A stretch of 64,000 nucleotides of DNA from Diphasiastrum complanatum (taxonomy: Eukaryota > Streptophyta > Lycopodiopsida > Lycopodiales > Lycopodiaceae): NCBI GenBank assembly GCA_029204225.1, contig CM055106.1, forward strand, positions 48,249,337-48,313,336, given 5' to 3'. Shown here in pieces: positions 47,591 to 58,564 of the stretch (positions within the stretch are counted from its first letter, which is position 1; every line of letters starts with the position of its first letter). Below the pieces are notes generated by a model, which worked only from the letters and a program-made list of their open reading frames with translations, did not search any database and had not been told where the DNA came from. A program made the translations under genes and the position numbers.

Positions 47591-47883
47591 TCTCATGTTT
47601 CTAGTTGTACAGATCCATTGGTATGAATCTTGGTGATCACATAAGGACCTTGGCCTCGGAATTTGAGTTTACCTGGTTTTTTCAAGTTCTATAGAGTAGA
47701 ACTTGGTCTCCTTCAGCTAGTTGTGCATGATAGCTTTATAACCGAGTTTCACATAGTTTGTGAAGGTCTAGAAATTGGTGCTCGATGGTCGCTTTCTCAC
47801 CAAGTTGTTCGGCATATGCAACTCGTAAAGACGAAATGATAAATTCAACCGGTCATTACCGTTTCTTGGTCGTAAACCAGTTG
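47591..47883 (-). pseudogene. Ty3 integrase C-terminal part, right-hand piece of an interrupted gene
   Basis: The minus strand reads the conserved PFQLVYDQE block (shared with the insertion site at 47884-47888), then SSLRVAYAEQLGEKATIEHQFLDL-type wording of the plant Ty3 integrase C-terminal region, then a GDQVLLY-like patch. There is a frameshift near 47860 and stops at about 47850 and 47720. The other part of this gene is at 53554-54083; the Copia-A1 insertion separates them. Confidence 0.8.
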
Positions 47884-47888
47884 AAAGG
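47884..47888 (+). repeat. target-site duplication AAAGG, left copy
   Basis: Directly before the Copia-A1 5' LTR. The same five bases follow the 3' LTR at 53549-53553. Confidence 0.85.
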
Positions 47889-48501
47889 TGTCAAAATATT
47901 GAAAAATCTATCTAATGTTGTAAGTAGGGGTCCTAAAAATGCCAAAGATGAATTTAGCTCTTTTGGCTTAGTAAGACCCATCTTAGAATAAAATATTCAA
48001 TGTAGGTAGAAGTAGAAACTTGAGCTACCATAGAAATTGCCATTTGTACTTTGCATGCCACATTTAATGCATGAAAAGACTAGGTGGGGCACAATTAGAC
48101 ATAGTGAGGTGGCTTGAATAAGTCTAGATAGCTTGAGAGGTGGATTCATAACTCCAATTCAACTCAAAGTAGGAGGAGAGTCCATGGATCTATATATATG
48201 TGATGTACTCTCATTGAGAAAATGATGAAATTTGTGTGTAATGCAAATTTGGAGACAAGCTCTTTGTGCTCTCTCTCTCTACTCGAGTTTTGTACTTTCA
48301 TTTTCTCACTCTAGCCGAGTTGAGGCATTTATTATGCTTAGTTTCATGTTTTGTTGATAGATCTTGCTTGTAACACAATAATATTTCTTGTATGATCAGC
48401 TTTCCTATTGTCAACCAATGCTAGTCTGATCTTTATGGTATTATTGGGCTTAGGAGATCAAAAGTACATGTGTAGGGCGTCCCACACGTGTGAATTCAAC
48501 A
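47889..48501 (+). repeat. Copia-A1 5' LTR
   Basis: Starts TGTCAAAATATTG and ends CACGTGTGAATTCAACA. It has a TATA-like TATATATATG near 48190 and a short CT run near 48270. Confidence 0.92.
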
Positions 48502-48513
48502 TGGTATCAGAGC
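48502..48513 (+). promoter_or_regulatory. Copia-A1 primer-binding site
   Basis: TGGTATCAGAGC directly after the LTR. Confidence 0.9.
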
Positions 48514-49251
48514 CTACCTAAGATTTACAAGCAAATCTAATAAAAAAGTTTGCAGATTTGATCAAATTTCAAGCTAGAAATGTCTAGATTCTACTTTCTA
48601 GCTAGTTTGCAGTTTTCTGGTGATTTAGGGCTTCAAATTACTTTGAATGGTCTAGATCAGTTACTGTACGGAATTTCTTGTGCTGGCACGTGTGAAATCC
48701 GCCCATTTTCAGTTTGGTGGTTCTCTCTCACCTTAGATCCAAATTTCATGCAAATTAACCCACTAGAAAGCTAGAAATGTGTAGAATCTGATGCAATTTG
48801 AATCATGACAGTTAGATAAGCCAATCAGAAGTTATAAGCTTTTGAAGAGTCGTAGGTAGGGCGCCTAGACCTATGGCAAATCGTGAGTACATGTCATTTA
48901 TTGCCTGAATGATCACAAAAATCATCCAGAAGTTGACCAATCTCATCTATATGTGATTTAGACAAAATTTATAGGTTCTAGGCAAATTGTTTTATACAAA
49001 TAGATTGTATTTGAGTCAATTTGACATTTTTGGAGTATTTCACACGTGTGAAATTCAGAGAACCATAACTTTTGCCATACTTCATCTTTTTTGATGATTC
49101 AAATCTTGTTTTAGAGAGATTGTCAAGCTAGTGAGATCTATCTCATAGTTTTTTTTGCTTAGTCTTACATAGGATTTGGTTTTGTACCCTTGATTGGTTC
49201 CTATAGTGAGAAGATAAGCCATTTTTCCTTTTTTTATTTCCATCATTCTTT
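48514..49251 (+). other. Copia-A1 leader with 18-bp palindrome
   Basis: No coding sequence; the untranslated leader between primer-binding site and gag. At 49037-49054 it holds the perfect palindrome ATTTCACACGTGTGAAAT around a G-box core (CACGTG). Confidence 0.7.
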
Positions 49252-52200
49252 ATGACTTCAATGGGTGTCTTTCTATTAGAAGCAAGTGAAAGATTGTCAA
49301 CCTCCAATTATTCAATTTGGAAGGTTAGGACGGAATCTATCTTAATACTGCAAGATGTGATTGATATTGTTCTTGGAATTAAAGAAGAACCACAAATTCC
49401 TCAAGAAATTCCAAAGTACAAAAAGAGAGCTAGGATGGCTCTGCATTATATTAAGATGAATGTCTCAAATGACATCTTAAGAGAAATTGGTGCTTGTACT
49501 AATGCCAAAGATGCTTGGGATACTGTCAAGTCCATCTATGAGGCAAAGAATACTTCTAGACTTCTTACACTAAGAAACCAAATTTTTCAAAGTGTACAGA
49601 GAAGTGATGAATGTACTTCAGCTTATGTAATGAGAATTAAGGACCTCCATAGAAAATTGTCATGCATAGGAGACTCCATCAACCAAAATGAACTTGTTCA
49701 AGTCATACTTAATGGGTTAAAGGAGGAATATGACAACCTTGTTCGGAGTTATGCCATTGAGGAGCTACCAAGTTTGGAAGCACTCCAAAGTGTGCTCATT
49801 TATGAAGAATCAAGACAAGAGTATAAACTCTTGAAAACAGAGAGACTGTCTCTCAACATTGATGGTAAAGCTCTCTTTACCAAAGACAAGCACAAGACAA
49901 GAAGTACGAATCAACACCAACCCTCTTCAAGCAAGAACAATCTTATTTCCAAGGAGAAAGGAGAAGAGGATGAGTCCTCTCAAGCTTCCACATCCAAGAA
50001 GAAGAAGAAAAACATGAAGTGTTTCTTTTGTGGCAAGAAGGGGCATTATGCCACCAATTGCTTCAAGAAGAAGAGTCAATTCAAGCAAGCCAACATTTCT
50101 AATGAAGAGAAGGAAGATGCTCATGCAAGTGATGGAGAGGGATCTCTTATGGTCTCGAGTTTTTCTTCATCACCTTTCAAGAAGGATGGTTCGTGGTACA
50201 TTGATAGTGGAGCTTCTTCACATATTTGTAGCTCCAAGCATTTTTTTTCATCCATGACACCTTATGAAGGAGCCAAGAAGTCCAGCTACACATCAAATGA
50301 TCATGAGTGTGCTATTGAAGGCATAGGGACCATTCCCTTAAAGCTTTAATCATCAAAAGTTCTTTCTCTGTGTAAAGTACTTTTTGTTCCTAAGTTAACA
50401 AAAAATCTTATTAGTGTTGGGCAATTGTTTGATAGTGGACTAGATGTGAATTTCAATGTTGATACATGTACAATCAAGAAGCATGATGAGATCCTTGCAT
50501 TTGGGTCTAGATATGGTGGAATCTACAAGCTTGATCCCAAAGAGTATGCTAACTCTTGTGATAGTGCTTTTGCTTCTCATATGTCTTTGGAGGAACTATG
50601 GCACAGAAGGTTGGGGCATTCTAACTATAGTTCTATGGTGTCCATGGTCAAGAAAGCCAAAGCTATTGGCTTCCCTAATCTTATCTCCAAGAATTTCAAG
50701 CCATGTGAGGCTTGTGCCATATCTAAGTCTCATAAGAAGCCTTTTTCAAAGTCATCTATCAAGACTACACATCCATTAGAGCTCATACACTCGGATGTGC
50801 ACTTCTCATCTTCAAAGAGCAAGGGTGGTGCTACTTGCTTTGTAACTTACATTGATGATTTCACTAGATTTACTTGGTTATATCTTCTAGCTTCAAAGTC
50901 TATGGTGTTTGACTATTTCCTAAAGTTCAAAGCTCTAGTTGAAAAGTAATTTTTATACAAAATCAAAATTCTTAGAAGTGATGGAGGTGATGAGTACACT
51001 TCCAATAAATTTCATGATTATTGTGAGCTTGAAGGCATTAAAAGAGAGTTTTTTTGTGCATATACACCATCTCAAAATGGGGTGGTTGAAAAAAAGAATA
51101 GAACCTTGTGTGAATGTGCCAAAACCATGAGAATTGAGGCATCCTTGCCAAAAGACTTTTGGGATGAGGCCATCAATTGTTCAAACTATCTTTGCAATCG
51201 ACTCCCTCATGTTGCACTTGGAGGAAAGTCACCATATGAAGCACTTTATTTGAAGAAACCTAAGGTTGAACACCTTAGAGTATTTGGATGCATATGCTTT
51301 GTCCATATTCCCTTGGAAACGAGAAAGAAGGATGATCCTTGTGCAAGCAAAGGAGTAATGGTTGGATATTCATCCAACAAGAAAGCCTGTCAAATCTACA
51401 TGCTCTCTACTTCTAAAGTAATTGATAGTAGAGATGTAGTTTTTCATGAAGAAGAAAAGTCCAATCTTGGAGGGGCCAAGATCAAGCAACCTCAAAATCT
51501 ATCATCTTTTGTTATTGAAGACAATCAACATATGGAGGAGTCGAGATATGAAGATGGGAGTCCTCGGATTTTTACTCCTAGAAGATCCATGACGGAGAGA
51601 TCCGAGCCTAAGAGGCTCACTTATGATGACAAAGGAAAACAAGTGGATCTTGATTCCACTTATGCTTATTTTGTTTCTCACGAGGAGCCCAAAGATGTCC
51701 AAGAAGCCCTCAATACCTAGGAGTGGTATGAGGCCATGAAGATTGAATATGATGCCTTGATCACCAACCACACATGGGAGCTAGTGGATCCACCACCTAA
51801 CATGCATATTATTGGATGCAAGTGGGTGTTCAAGATCAAGTACAATCATGATGGCTCCATCAACAAGTACAAGGCAAGATTATGTGCTAAAGGCTTTGCA
51901 CAAATATATGGCCTTGACTATCCTTTGCTCCTATAGCAAAGATGGTGACAATAAGAATCATAATCTCTCTTGCCTTATTTTTTAAGTGGAAATTGTATCA
52001 ACTTGATGTCTCCAACGCTTTTTTGAATGGCTATCGAGGAGGAGATATACATGGAACAACCTCAAGGTTTTATCAAGGATAAATCTAAGGTGTGTTTGCT
52101 ATTTAGAAGTCTTTATGGCTTGAAGCAAGCACCTAGATCATGGTATTCAAGACTCAACAACTTTCTACTTTCATTAGGATTTGTGCTTAGTGACTATGAT

Positions 52201-52875
52201 CCTTCTATGTACTTAAAGTTTGATGGTAGTAATATTGTCATTCTTCTAATCTATGTAGATGACATTATTCTTAGTGGAAGTTGTTTGATGCTAGTTCAAG
52301 AAACTAAAGATGCATTAGGAAGAGAATTTAAAATGCAAGATCTAGAAGAGATCCATTACATTTTAGGCCTTGAGATTGATTTTCATGAAGAGTATGCTTT
52401 TATTTGTCAATCTAGATATGTCTTTTCTATGTTGAGAAAATTCAATATGCAAAATTGTAAAGGCATAGATACTCCCATGGAGCAACATGTAAAAGATCCT
52501 ATTAAAGGTGATGAAAGATCCTTCGAGGACATCACACTTTATAGGAGTCTTATAGGCTCTTTAATTTGGCTTACTATCACTAAACCCGATTTGAGCTATT
52601 GTGTGCACAAATTGAGTCAATTTATGCAAGATCCTAAGATCCAACATTGGAAAATGGCCAAGAGAGTTCTAAGATATGTATCTTCTACTCAAGATTATGG
52701 TTTATTGTACAAGAATGAAGATCTAACCATTATTGGATATTCGGATTCCGATTTTGCAAGTGATAAGATGGATCAAAAGTCCATTAATGCATATACTATC
52801 TTTCTTGGAGGCAATCTTGTGTCTTGGCTTTCAAATAAGCAAGATACCATATCTCTGTGCCTTCTCAAAGCATAG
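49252..52875 (+). pseudogene. Copia-A1 gag-pol, broken
   Basis: Gag starts MTSMGVFLLEASERL at 49252. A zinc knuckle with exact CX2CX4HX4C spacing lies at about 50018-50060, then protease WYIDSGASSHIC near 50200. Stops at 50347 and 50947 interrupt an otherwise single frame. The integrase zinc finger is at 50590-50720, the core at about 50770-51130 and the tail at 51130-51400. After a third stop (51718), RT starts. Frameshifts at about 51920 and 52035 precede the long RT frame (52027-52700, YVDDIIL near 52255). The RNase H start (YSDSDFAS, WLSNKQDTIS) is present, but about 345 bases covering its second half are deleted before a 60-base tail. With three stops, two shifts and that deletion, it cannot encode a working polyprotein. 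Confidence 0.9.
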
Positions 52876-52928
52876 ATCTAATCTTGGTCTTATCTCAAGA
52901 TCAATTCTTGATCCACATTAGATACATT

Positions 52929-52939
52929 TTTAGGAGGAG
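52929..52939 (+). promoter_or_regulatory. Copia-A1 polypurine tract
   Basis: TTTAGGAGGAG directly before the 3' LTR start, the plus-strand priming site. The same tract precedes the Copia-A2 LTR. Confidence 0.85.
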
Positions 52940-53548
52940 TGTCAAAATATTGAAAATCTATCTAATGTTGTAAGTAGGGGTCCTAAAAATGCCAAAGATG
53001 AATTTAGCTCTTTTGGCTTAGTAAAGACCCATCTTAGAATAAAATATTCAAGGTAGGTAGAAGTAGAAACTCGAGCTACCATAGAAATTGCCATTTGTAC
53101 TTTGCATGTCACATTTAATGCATGAAAAGACAAGGTGGCACAATTAGACATAGTGAGGTGGCTTGAATAAGTCTAGATAGCTTGAGAGGTGGATTCATAA
53201 CTCCAATTCAACTCAAAGTAGGAGGAAAGTCCATGGATCTATATATATGTGATGTACTCTCATTGAGAAAATGATGAAATTTGTGTGTAATGCAAATTTG
53301 GAGACAAGCTCTTGTACCTCTCTCTCTACTCGAGTTTTGTACTTTCATTTTCTCTCTCTAACCAAGTTGAGACATTTATTATGCTTAGTTTCATGTTTTG
53401 TTGACAGATCTTGCTTGTAACACAATAATATTTCTTGTATGATCAGCTTTCCTATTGTCAACCAATGCTAGTCTGATCTTTATGGTATTATTGGGCTTAG
53501 GAGATCAAAAGTACATGTGTAGGGCATCCCACACGTGTGAATTCAACA
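52940..53548 (+). repeat. Copia-A1 3' LTR
   Basis: Starts TGTCAAAATATTG and ends CACGTGTGAATTCAACA, matching 47889-48501 closely. Confidence 0.92.
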
Positions 53549-53553
53549 AAAGG
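53549..53553 (+). repeat. target-site duplication AAAGG, right copy
   Basis: Pairs with 47884-47888 and proves the Copia-A1 ends. Confidence 0.85.
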
Positions 53554-54083
53554 GTGTCATCTTCATGGATCTACGTGGTGTGGTTTGCCCAAATAGTTGA
53601 ATATAACTCAGTCTCCCAGTCGTTTCGGTTGGCTTCAACTATTTTGGTCAGAATGCGGCAGATGATCTTGTTTGAGGATTCTGCTAGCTCATTGCATCGA
53701 GGATAGTATGGGTTGCTTTTGCGATGCTTCATAAAGTAATGGGCTAGGAGGTTATGTACAACATTATTGAGGAAGTGAGTCCCTCTGTCACTCACTAACT
53801 CTATTGGGCATCCGAATCGTGTAATAATGTTTTCAGACAAAAACTTGGCTGTAACTTTGGCAGTAGCTTGCTTCGGTGCTCTAGCTTCTACCCAATTTGT
53901 AGTGTAGTCAGTGGCCACTAATCTAGATGGAGTACCTCGGACGGCTGGGCTGATCGGTCCTATAAAATCAATTTCCCATTTATGAAATGCTACTCTTTCG
54001 ATTTGGAAATTAAAGGCTGGAGTCTTGATTCTTTGGCAGACATCACAGGTCTTGATTTGTGCGTAAGTATCTTTAAATAACAT
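53554..54083 (-). pseudogene. Ty3 integrase core, left-hand piece of the interrupted gene
   Basis: Minus-strand frame of about 170 codons. It has the end of a zinc-binding region (CDVCQRIK), HKWEIDFIGPI with the first catalytic Asp, ATDYTTNWVEA with the second conserved Asp region, and CPIELVSDRGTHFLN. It then runs through the core's helix 4 (SNPYYPRCNELAESSNKII) and ends WANHTT before a stop. The DDE residues are plausibly present (Asp, Asp, Glu). It continues, beyond a stop at 53571 and the insertion, in 47591-47883. Confidence 0.88.
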
Positions 54084-54837
54084 CGACCACCAGTATGAGG
54101 CTAATAAAATTTTCTTAGCGGTACTTTCAAAGGAGAAATGCGCTCACACTAGTCAAACTCACTGTCGAAAATGTCTAGCGAAATACCTAGTCTAGCGACG
54201 ATCCGCCACTTATCAAACAAAGCAGTAGGTATAATCTGTACCGCATGAGCACTTTAGACAGCAAGAAAGACTATGAAAAAGAGTAAGGCACTCCTCATAC
54301 ACATTTGACGACGAGCACCTGGCTAGCAGTAATATTTGCGTGGATTACGCACTACCCATTGACGATTAGTGTTGATTGTATTTGTTTCAGATGACACCAT
54401 CCTAGAAATCATGTGGAACACAAAAACGTATTTGATGATTATTGAAAAAAAATACTCTGACAAGAATCAAGATCCGATTTTGTGATACTTAAATATTTAA
54501 GCTTTTCCTAGATGTTGTTACCCAGCTTCTTCTGGGCATGCAGGAGATGATAGAATCTTTGTTGGATCTCAAGGGTTTTCCTAGGAACTGACATCTCGTA
54601 AGCCGATTTTTGAGCACACTCCATTTAACCGTATAAAGGATACTCGTATCCATTGAGGATCATAGTGCCACGACTTACACACTAGGCCTATCATTTTGTT
54701 AGAGGCCACACTTAATTCGATTTTTGACTGTTGGTGTCCAGAAACGTAAAAAAGCGGTGGGGCGGTGGGTTTCCGGAATGTCTAAGACACAAACTCGAAA
54801 GCTATCAAAGCTTTGTGGCTAGAAACATTAAGTTTCT
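54084..54837 (-). repeat. LTR-like sequence, possibly Copia-B related (minus)
   Basis: No gene. At 54800-54838 the minus strand resembles the end of Copia-B pol (AAAGCTTTGATAGCTTTCGAG), and an LTR would be expected leftward from about 54795. The proposed LTR is only loosely like those at 9996 and 35219. The region 54330-54480 shows no clear content. Confidence 0.35.
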
Positions 54838-55050
54838 TCAGCCAACAATCCAATATTTCATGCAAGGAGCAAGCACATCAAATTTGCACACCATTTTGTG
54901 AGAGAGAAGCTCATTGGAGGAGAGATCTATTTGGAACATATTGATACAATATCATGTATTGCCGATCTACTCACCAAACCTTTGAGTAAAAGTTCCTTCA
55001 ACAAGCATAACCTTGGATTGATTCCAAGATCAATGTTTAAAGTCAAATAG
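54838..55050 (+). pseudogene. copia RNase H 3' end (Copia-A/E type)
   Basis: The plus strand reads ANNPIFHARSKHIKFAHHF, then DTISCIADLLTKPLSK, in frame to a TAG at 55048-55050. Wording is near the RNase H end of Copia-A2 (26050-26280) but distinct. It is only 70 codons, followed by a purine tract and LTR. It may be the 3' remnant of a Copia-E element. Confidence 0.75.
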
Positions 55051-55068
55051 ATAACTTTTTAGGACAAG

Positions 55069-55738
55069 TGTTGAAAATAAAAAAAGCCATTTATCTTGAC
55101 TTTTGGGGTTGATGAAGTTTTCCATCATGCATGTAGATGTAGAACATGAAAAGGCCAAATTTGGCTTGGTAGGAGCTCGAGCCACTTCACATGCATTAAG
55201 TCAAGTTTGTCACAAGTGACATGCAAAGAAAACTAAGACTTGCATTGGCACATGCATGAACATTTGTACATATGTATTCTAGAAAGTGACACGTAGGAAA
55301 AATGTAGTTAAAGTTGCATTTCTCAACATGCAAAGTGGTAGGTGTCAAGTTCTTGGTAGAAACTACTCTTAGAAGTGGGCCAATGAGGTTGAAGGGCTGA
55401 TCTACCTTGAGCTAGTACCATTCACTATATATGTAAGTAGGTTCTCTCACTATTTTTGATGATGAATCAAGCATTGAAGCTATTCTCTTGTCATTTTGGA
55501 TTTTTTTACTTATAAGCTTGAATTGTCCATTCTCTCTCTACTCAAAGAGAAGGCTTTGCTCATACATTATTTTTCTACGTACTTTCCCCACACCTATGAA
55601 AGTAATCAATTACTGATTGTTAGCATGTTAGATTGTGATTTAGCCATAGAATCTAGAGATAGATCTTGTTTTTCAAGCTACAATTGATCTATGTGCAAAC
55701 ACAACGATTAGGAAGATCATTTCACACTTTTTCCAACA
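55069..55738 (+). repeat. copia 3' LTR
   Basis: Starts TGTTGAAAATAAAA after TTTTTAGGACAAG and ends TTTTTCCAACA, so the termini are the inverted pair TGTTG/CAACA. It is about 670 bases and related to the minus-strand LTR at about 2100-2800. No 5' partner is seen. Confidence 0.75.
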
Positions 55739-56399
55739 GGTGTGAACTTCTGGAAATTCACAATCTTCACTTGGAGCTTCTGGGGTCCAGTCAGGATGTG
55801 GACACGACACTCTTCTATGCCCCTATCCCTGATCTTGTCCTAGGTATCTATTGGTACTACCGGCTGATCCAAGTGTGTACCGATGGTTCTAAGTCTAGGA
55901 GGGTTGGGTTACTTTTGTATACTGCATGGAGGTGGCATCCATCAGATACTAGAATCCATTGACTACAAGCTCATATGCCTCGAAATAGCTATATTATCCA
56001 CAATGTTGCACTCTAAGCAGAGTGTCAGCGGGGCATAACTGGTGGTAGAGCTCTAGGGTGTAGAAGTGATAACATAAGGTTCCTCCTCGGGTCAGCTGGC
56101 AAACATCACCAAGTGAGGGTTGAAACTAACTCTCCCCCCTCATCACAGGGGGCCCAAATCATTTTGGGTCTTTTAACTTCAGTGTACTTCCTTTTAGACT
56201 TTAGGGCTATCTCTTTTGCCCTTTAAGGTGTAGCATATGACTTGTAAGGGCGCATCCTTTAAGATCATTTGGTTCTGATCTAGACACGCAAGACAATATT
56301 CATGAGGCTTAGGAGTCATGTTCGTTGGACGTTTAGAGTGCAGAAGGCTATTTGCATATGCTTTGTCCTCAATTCCCAAGGGTGTATCTTAGCCTCTAC
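55739..56399. other. no gene seen
   Basis: No recognised protein or repeat. Open frames on both strands are short and unsupported. Confidence 0.4.
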
Positions 56400-57139
56400 C
56401 GATAATGCCTTTAAAGGGTAAGGGATAACCCTTAAATTATAAGACCTTGACTTCTAGTGAAGTATACAAGTTATATGCCTGAGTTTCTCGCAATTGTTAG
56501 GATTTTTTGAGTTTATCTGAAATTTTTGAGTCACTGAAATTTTTCGAGTCTCATAGGATTTTTTCGAGTTCCTAGGCTCAGAGTTCCATCACCACACTTC
56601 ACCAATCACAAAACATTCAAGAAGACACCCACCACACTACTATCTTACGTTTCTTAACACATTAGGGGATAACTAGCTAACAGTTTAGGATTAAGTGTGT
56701 CTTTTAAATTGTTGCTTAGTGACCTTACAGTGTCCCCAGATAGATGATAAAATAGAATGAACAAAAACTATTCAATAGAGATACATAAACACATACAAAA
56801 AAAATATAGTCGCGTTCAAGCGCTATGAGCTATGCATGAAAGTCTGCCAATGAGCAGAACATAGTTGATTTGTGAGAAGAGTGACATGCCGCCAATGAGA
56901 GAGACACAGATCAACTTACTCATAACAAAAATACAATTTGCAATTGTTCTCTTATCTCGATCTTTTGTCATTCGTGTCGTTGTTTTGATAGAATGATTTT
57001 GTGTTTGTGGCCGATGGTCGTTTGCTTAGGATCCCCTTGCATTAATTTCGCAAGCTAGCCCAAGTAGGTAACAAAAGTCAGGTGCAGACAAGAAATAGAG
57101 CAGTGTCTGGCAAAATGAAAACAATCGCCAACATCTACA
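56400..57139 (+). repeat. probable Copia-B-like 5' LTR
   Basis: Sits directly before a primer-binding site. It contains paired words like those in Copia-B LTRs (tctgccaatgagcag, gccgccaatgagag) and TTGTCATTCGTGTCG repeats. The left boundary is uncertain. Confidence 0.45.
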
Positions 57140-57150
57140 TGGTATCAGAG
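57140..57150 (+). promoter_or_regulatory. primer-binding site
   Basis: TGGTATCAGAG followed by G in place of C; tRNA-iMet type, directly after LTR-like sequence. Confidence 0.75.
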
Positions 57151-57175
57151 GAGTGATTCTCTAAGACAACACAAT

Positions 57176-57309
57176 ATGGCTACAACGATTCAGACGAGAA
57201 TAATAATCAATCTTGATGGAACAAACTACTGAATATGGAAGTTTAAAATCAAAACGCTTCTGAAGCTTGAGGGCATATGGTCAGTGACCGAACTCACATA
57301 GTAGGCACA
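57176..57309 (+). pseudogene. Copia-B-like gag start, truncated
   Basis: Starts MATTIQTRIIINLDGTNY, then TGA, then IWKFKIKTLLKLEGIW, the opening of a copia gag (LDGTNYxxWKxKIxxLL). It stops near 57300, where the sequence switches to the minus-strand fragment. One nonsense codon lies in the NYxxWK motif. Confidence 0.75.
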
Positions 57310-57830
57310 AACAGAACATCTTCGAGTCATCTGTCTATGCCGTTGGTGTTGAGCCATAGTGAACCAATACCGTTCACTTGATATTTAGATCCATCTCAAA
57401 GAACTATGACTTCTGAAATCAGACATGATTCGCCTTGATGTCACAAAGTGTGAGATGGCTCCTGAATCTAGGATCACCTCATGTGGGTCAGATGTTGACG
57501 CTACACACACGTCTTCACAGATGTAGACGGTCGAACAGTTTCTGTTCGTTCTTTCTTCGCCCATCTTCGAGCTCTCGGGCTCCTATGAACTGTTGCTGTT
57601 CTCCTGTCTGTTCTGTGCTGATTTGTTTCTCGGATTATGGCGGCAATCCACGGTTGCATGACCCTTCTTGTGGCAATGGATACACTCAATCTTGGGATTG
57701 AGCTAGCAAGTATCTACTGTATGTTTGTCTCTTCTGCATCTCACGCAAGTCTTCTTGTCTGCACCCTGCTACTTCGACCTTCCTTTGCTCTTCCAGTTGC
57801 CTTTGCTGGTCCCCTCTGCTGATAGAGATG
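57310..57830 (-). pseudogene. Copia-B gag zinc-knuckle and protease fragment, inverted
   Basis: The minus strand matches Copia-B2 at about 22140-22640. The two CCHC-type knuckle remnants are near 57650-57780, the linker is at 57540-57640, and the protease reads ILDSGAISHFVTS near 57460. It keeps the catalytic Asp that Copia-B2 has lost. It is joined head-to-head with the plus-strand gag start at 57176. Confidence 0.75.
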
Positions 57831-58230
57831 GTTGAAGACTTTTTTTTCTTTTTTTCTCTTTTTTCTCTTACTTTTCTCTCAGTCTTTCTTTCTCTCTCTT
57901 TTTCTGTTATATATATATATATATATATATATATTTTCCTTCTGTGCCTTACCCATTGGGCGATGGAGTCACTCCCCACCCCACTGCACTATTTTTGTTC
58001 CCACTTTTTCCTCTCTCAACCCCCCCTCAACTATGCATCTATACAGTCATTTATGCCCATAGAAGCTAGCAAATGCCCAAATGCAGCTCAGAGTTTTTAT
58101 AGAGATGCAATAAATATGTATGCATAGAAAATTGAGACTTGCAACAGATGCTCACCATACCGTGCCTAGTGTATAATGCATAATAGTGAGGTGGGTGGTT
58201 ATAGTGCAATATTGCACATTTCCGTCTGTT
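57831..58230. other. pyrimidine tract, (TA)n and unassigned sequence
   Basis: 57838-57907 is almost pure pyrimidine and is followed by (TA)13 at 57908-57934. The rest has no recognised gene. The open frames over the tracts are low-complexity artefacts. Confidence 0.6.
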
Positions 58231-58235
58231 GGTTC
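58231..58235 (+). repeat. target-site duplication GGTTC, left copy
   Basis: Directly before the left Copia-F1 LTR; the right copy is GGTTT at 61734-61738, one mismatch. Confidence 0.55.
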
Positions 58236-58511
58236 ACTTAGAATTTGCTTTGCACAGGAACACAGATCATGCTACACAATAACACAGACAGAAAATCACT
58301 CTCCTCAGCAAGCTCACATAGCAACTGTATTTCTCAAAATGAAATTACACTGTACATATAGTTGTTCACTCAGGCAACCCATGCATGACCCCAGTTGTCG
58401 TTGACGGGACGCGTGTCCCATCGACTTGCCTCGTGGCGAGGCCACCTGATCCTTATCCATTGATAGGACCCACAATATAGTAACACAGTGATTCTAACTT
58501 TAATTCTAACT
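58236..58511 (-). repeat. Copia-F1 3' LTR (left), 276 bp
   Basis: On the minus strand it starts AGTTAGAATTAAAG and ends GCAAATTCTAAGT, so the usual TG...CA ends are absent; the termini still form a near inverted repeat (AGTTAGAATT/AATTCTAAGT). It includes the word GACGGGACGCGTGTCCC (plus 58404-58419 area), a palindromic core. Confidence 0.85.
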
Positions 58512-58564
58512 CTCTCCCTTAAAGTAGAGTCACTTTTTATACAGTCATATACATAGCTTTAAAG

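Larger units (their letters stand above)
47889..53548 (+). mobile_element. Copia-A1, nested Ty1/copia element
   Basis: LTRs of 613 and 609 bases that differ by only about a dozen changes, so the insertion is relatively recent among those here. Order is LTR, primer-binding site, leader, gag, protease, integrase, RT, RNase H (truncated), purine tract, LTR. The element lies in a minus-strand Ty3 integrase gene with a perfect AAAGG duplication. Internal decay makes it non-autonomous. Confidence 0.92.

Noticed and set aside
57686-58127. Low-complexity Lys/Glu-rich or Phe/Ser/Leu-rich ORFs with a Tyr-Ile repeat
   Set aside because: Generated by a pyrimidine tract and a (TA)n microsatellite.
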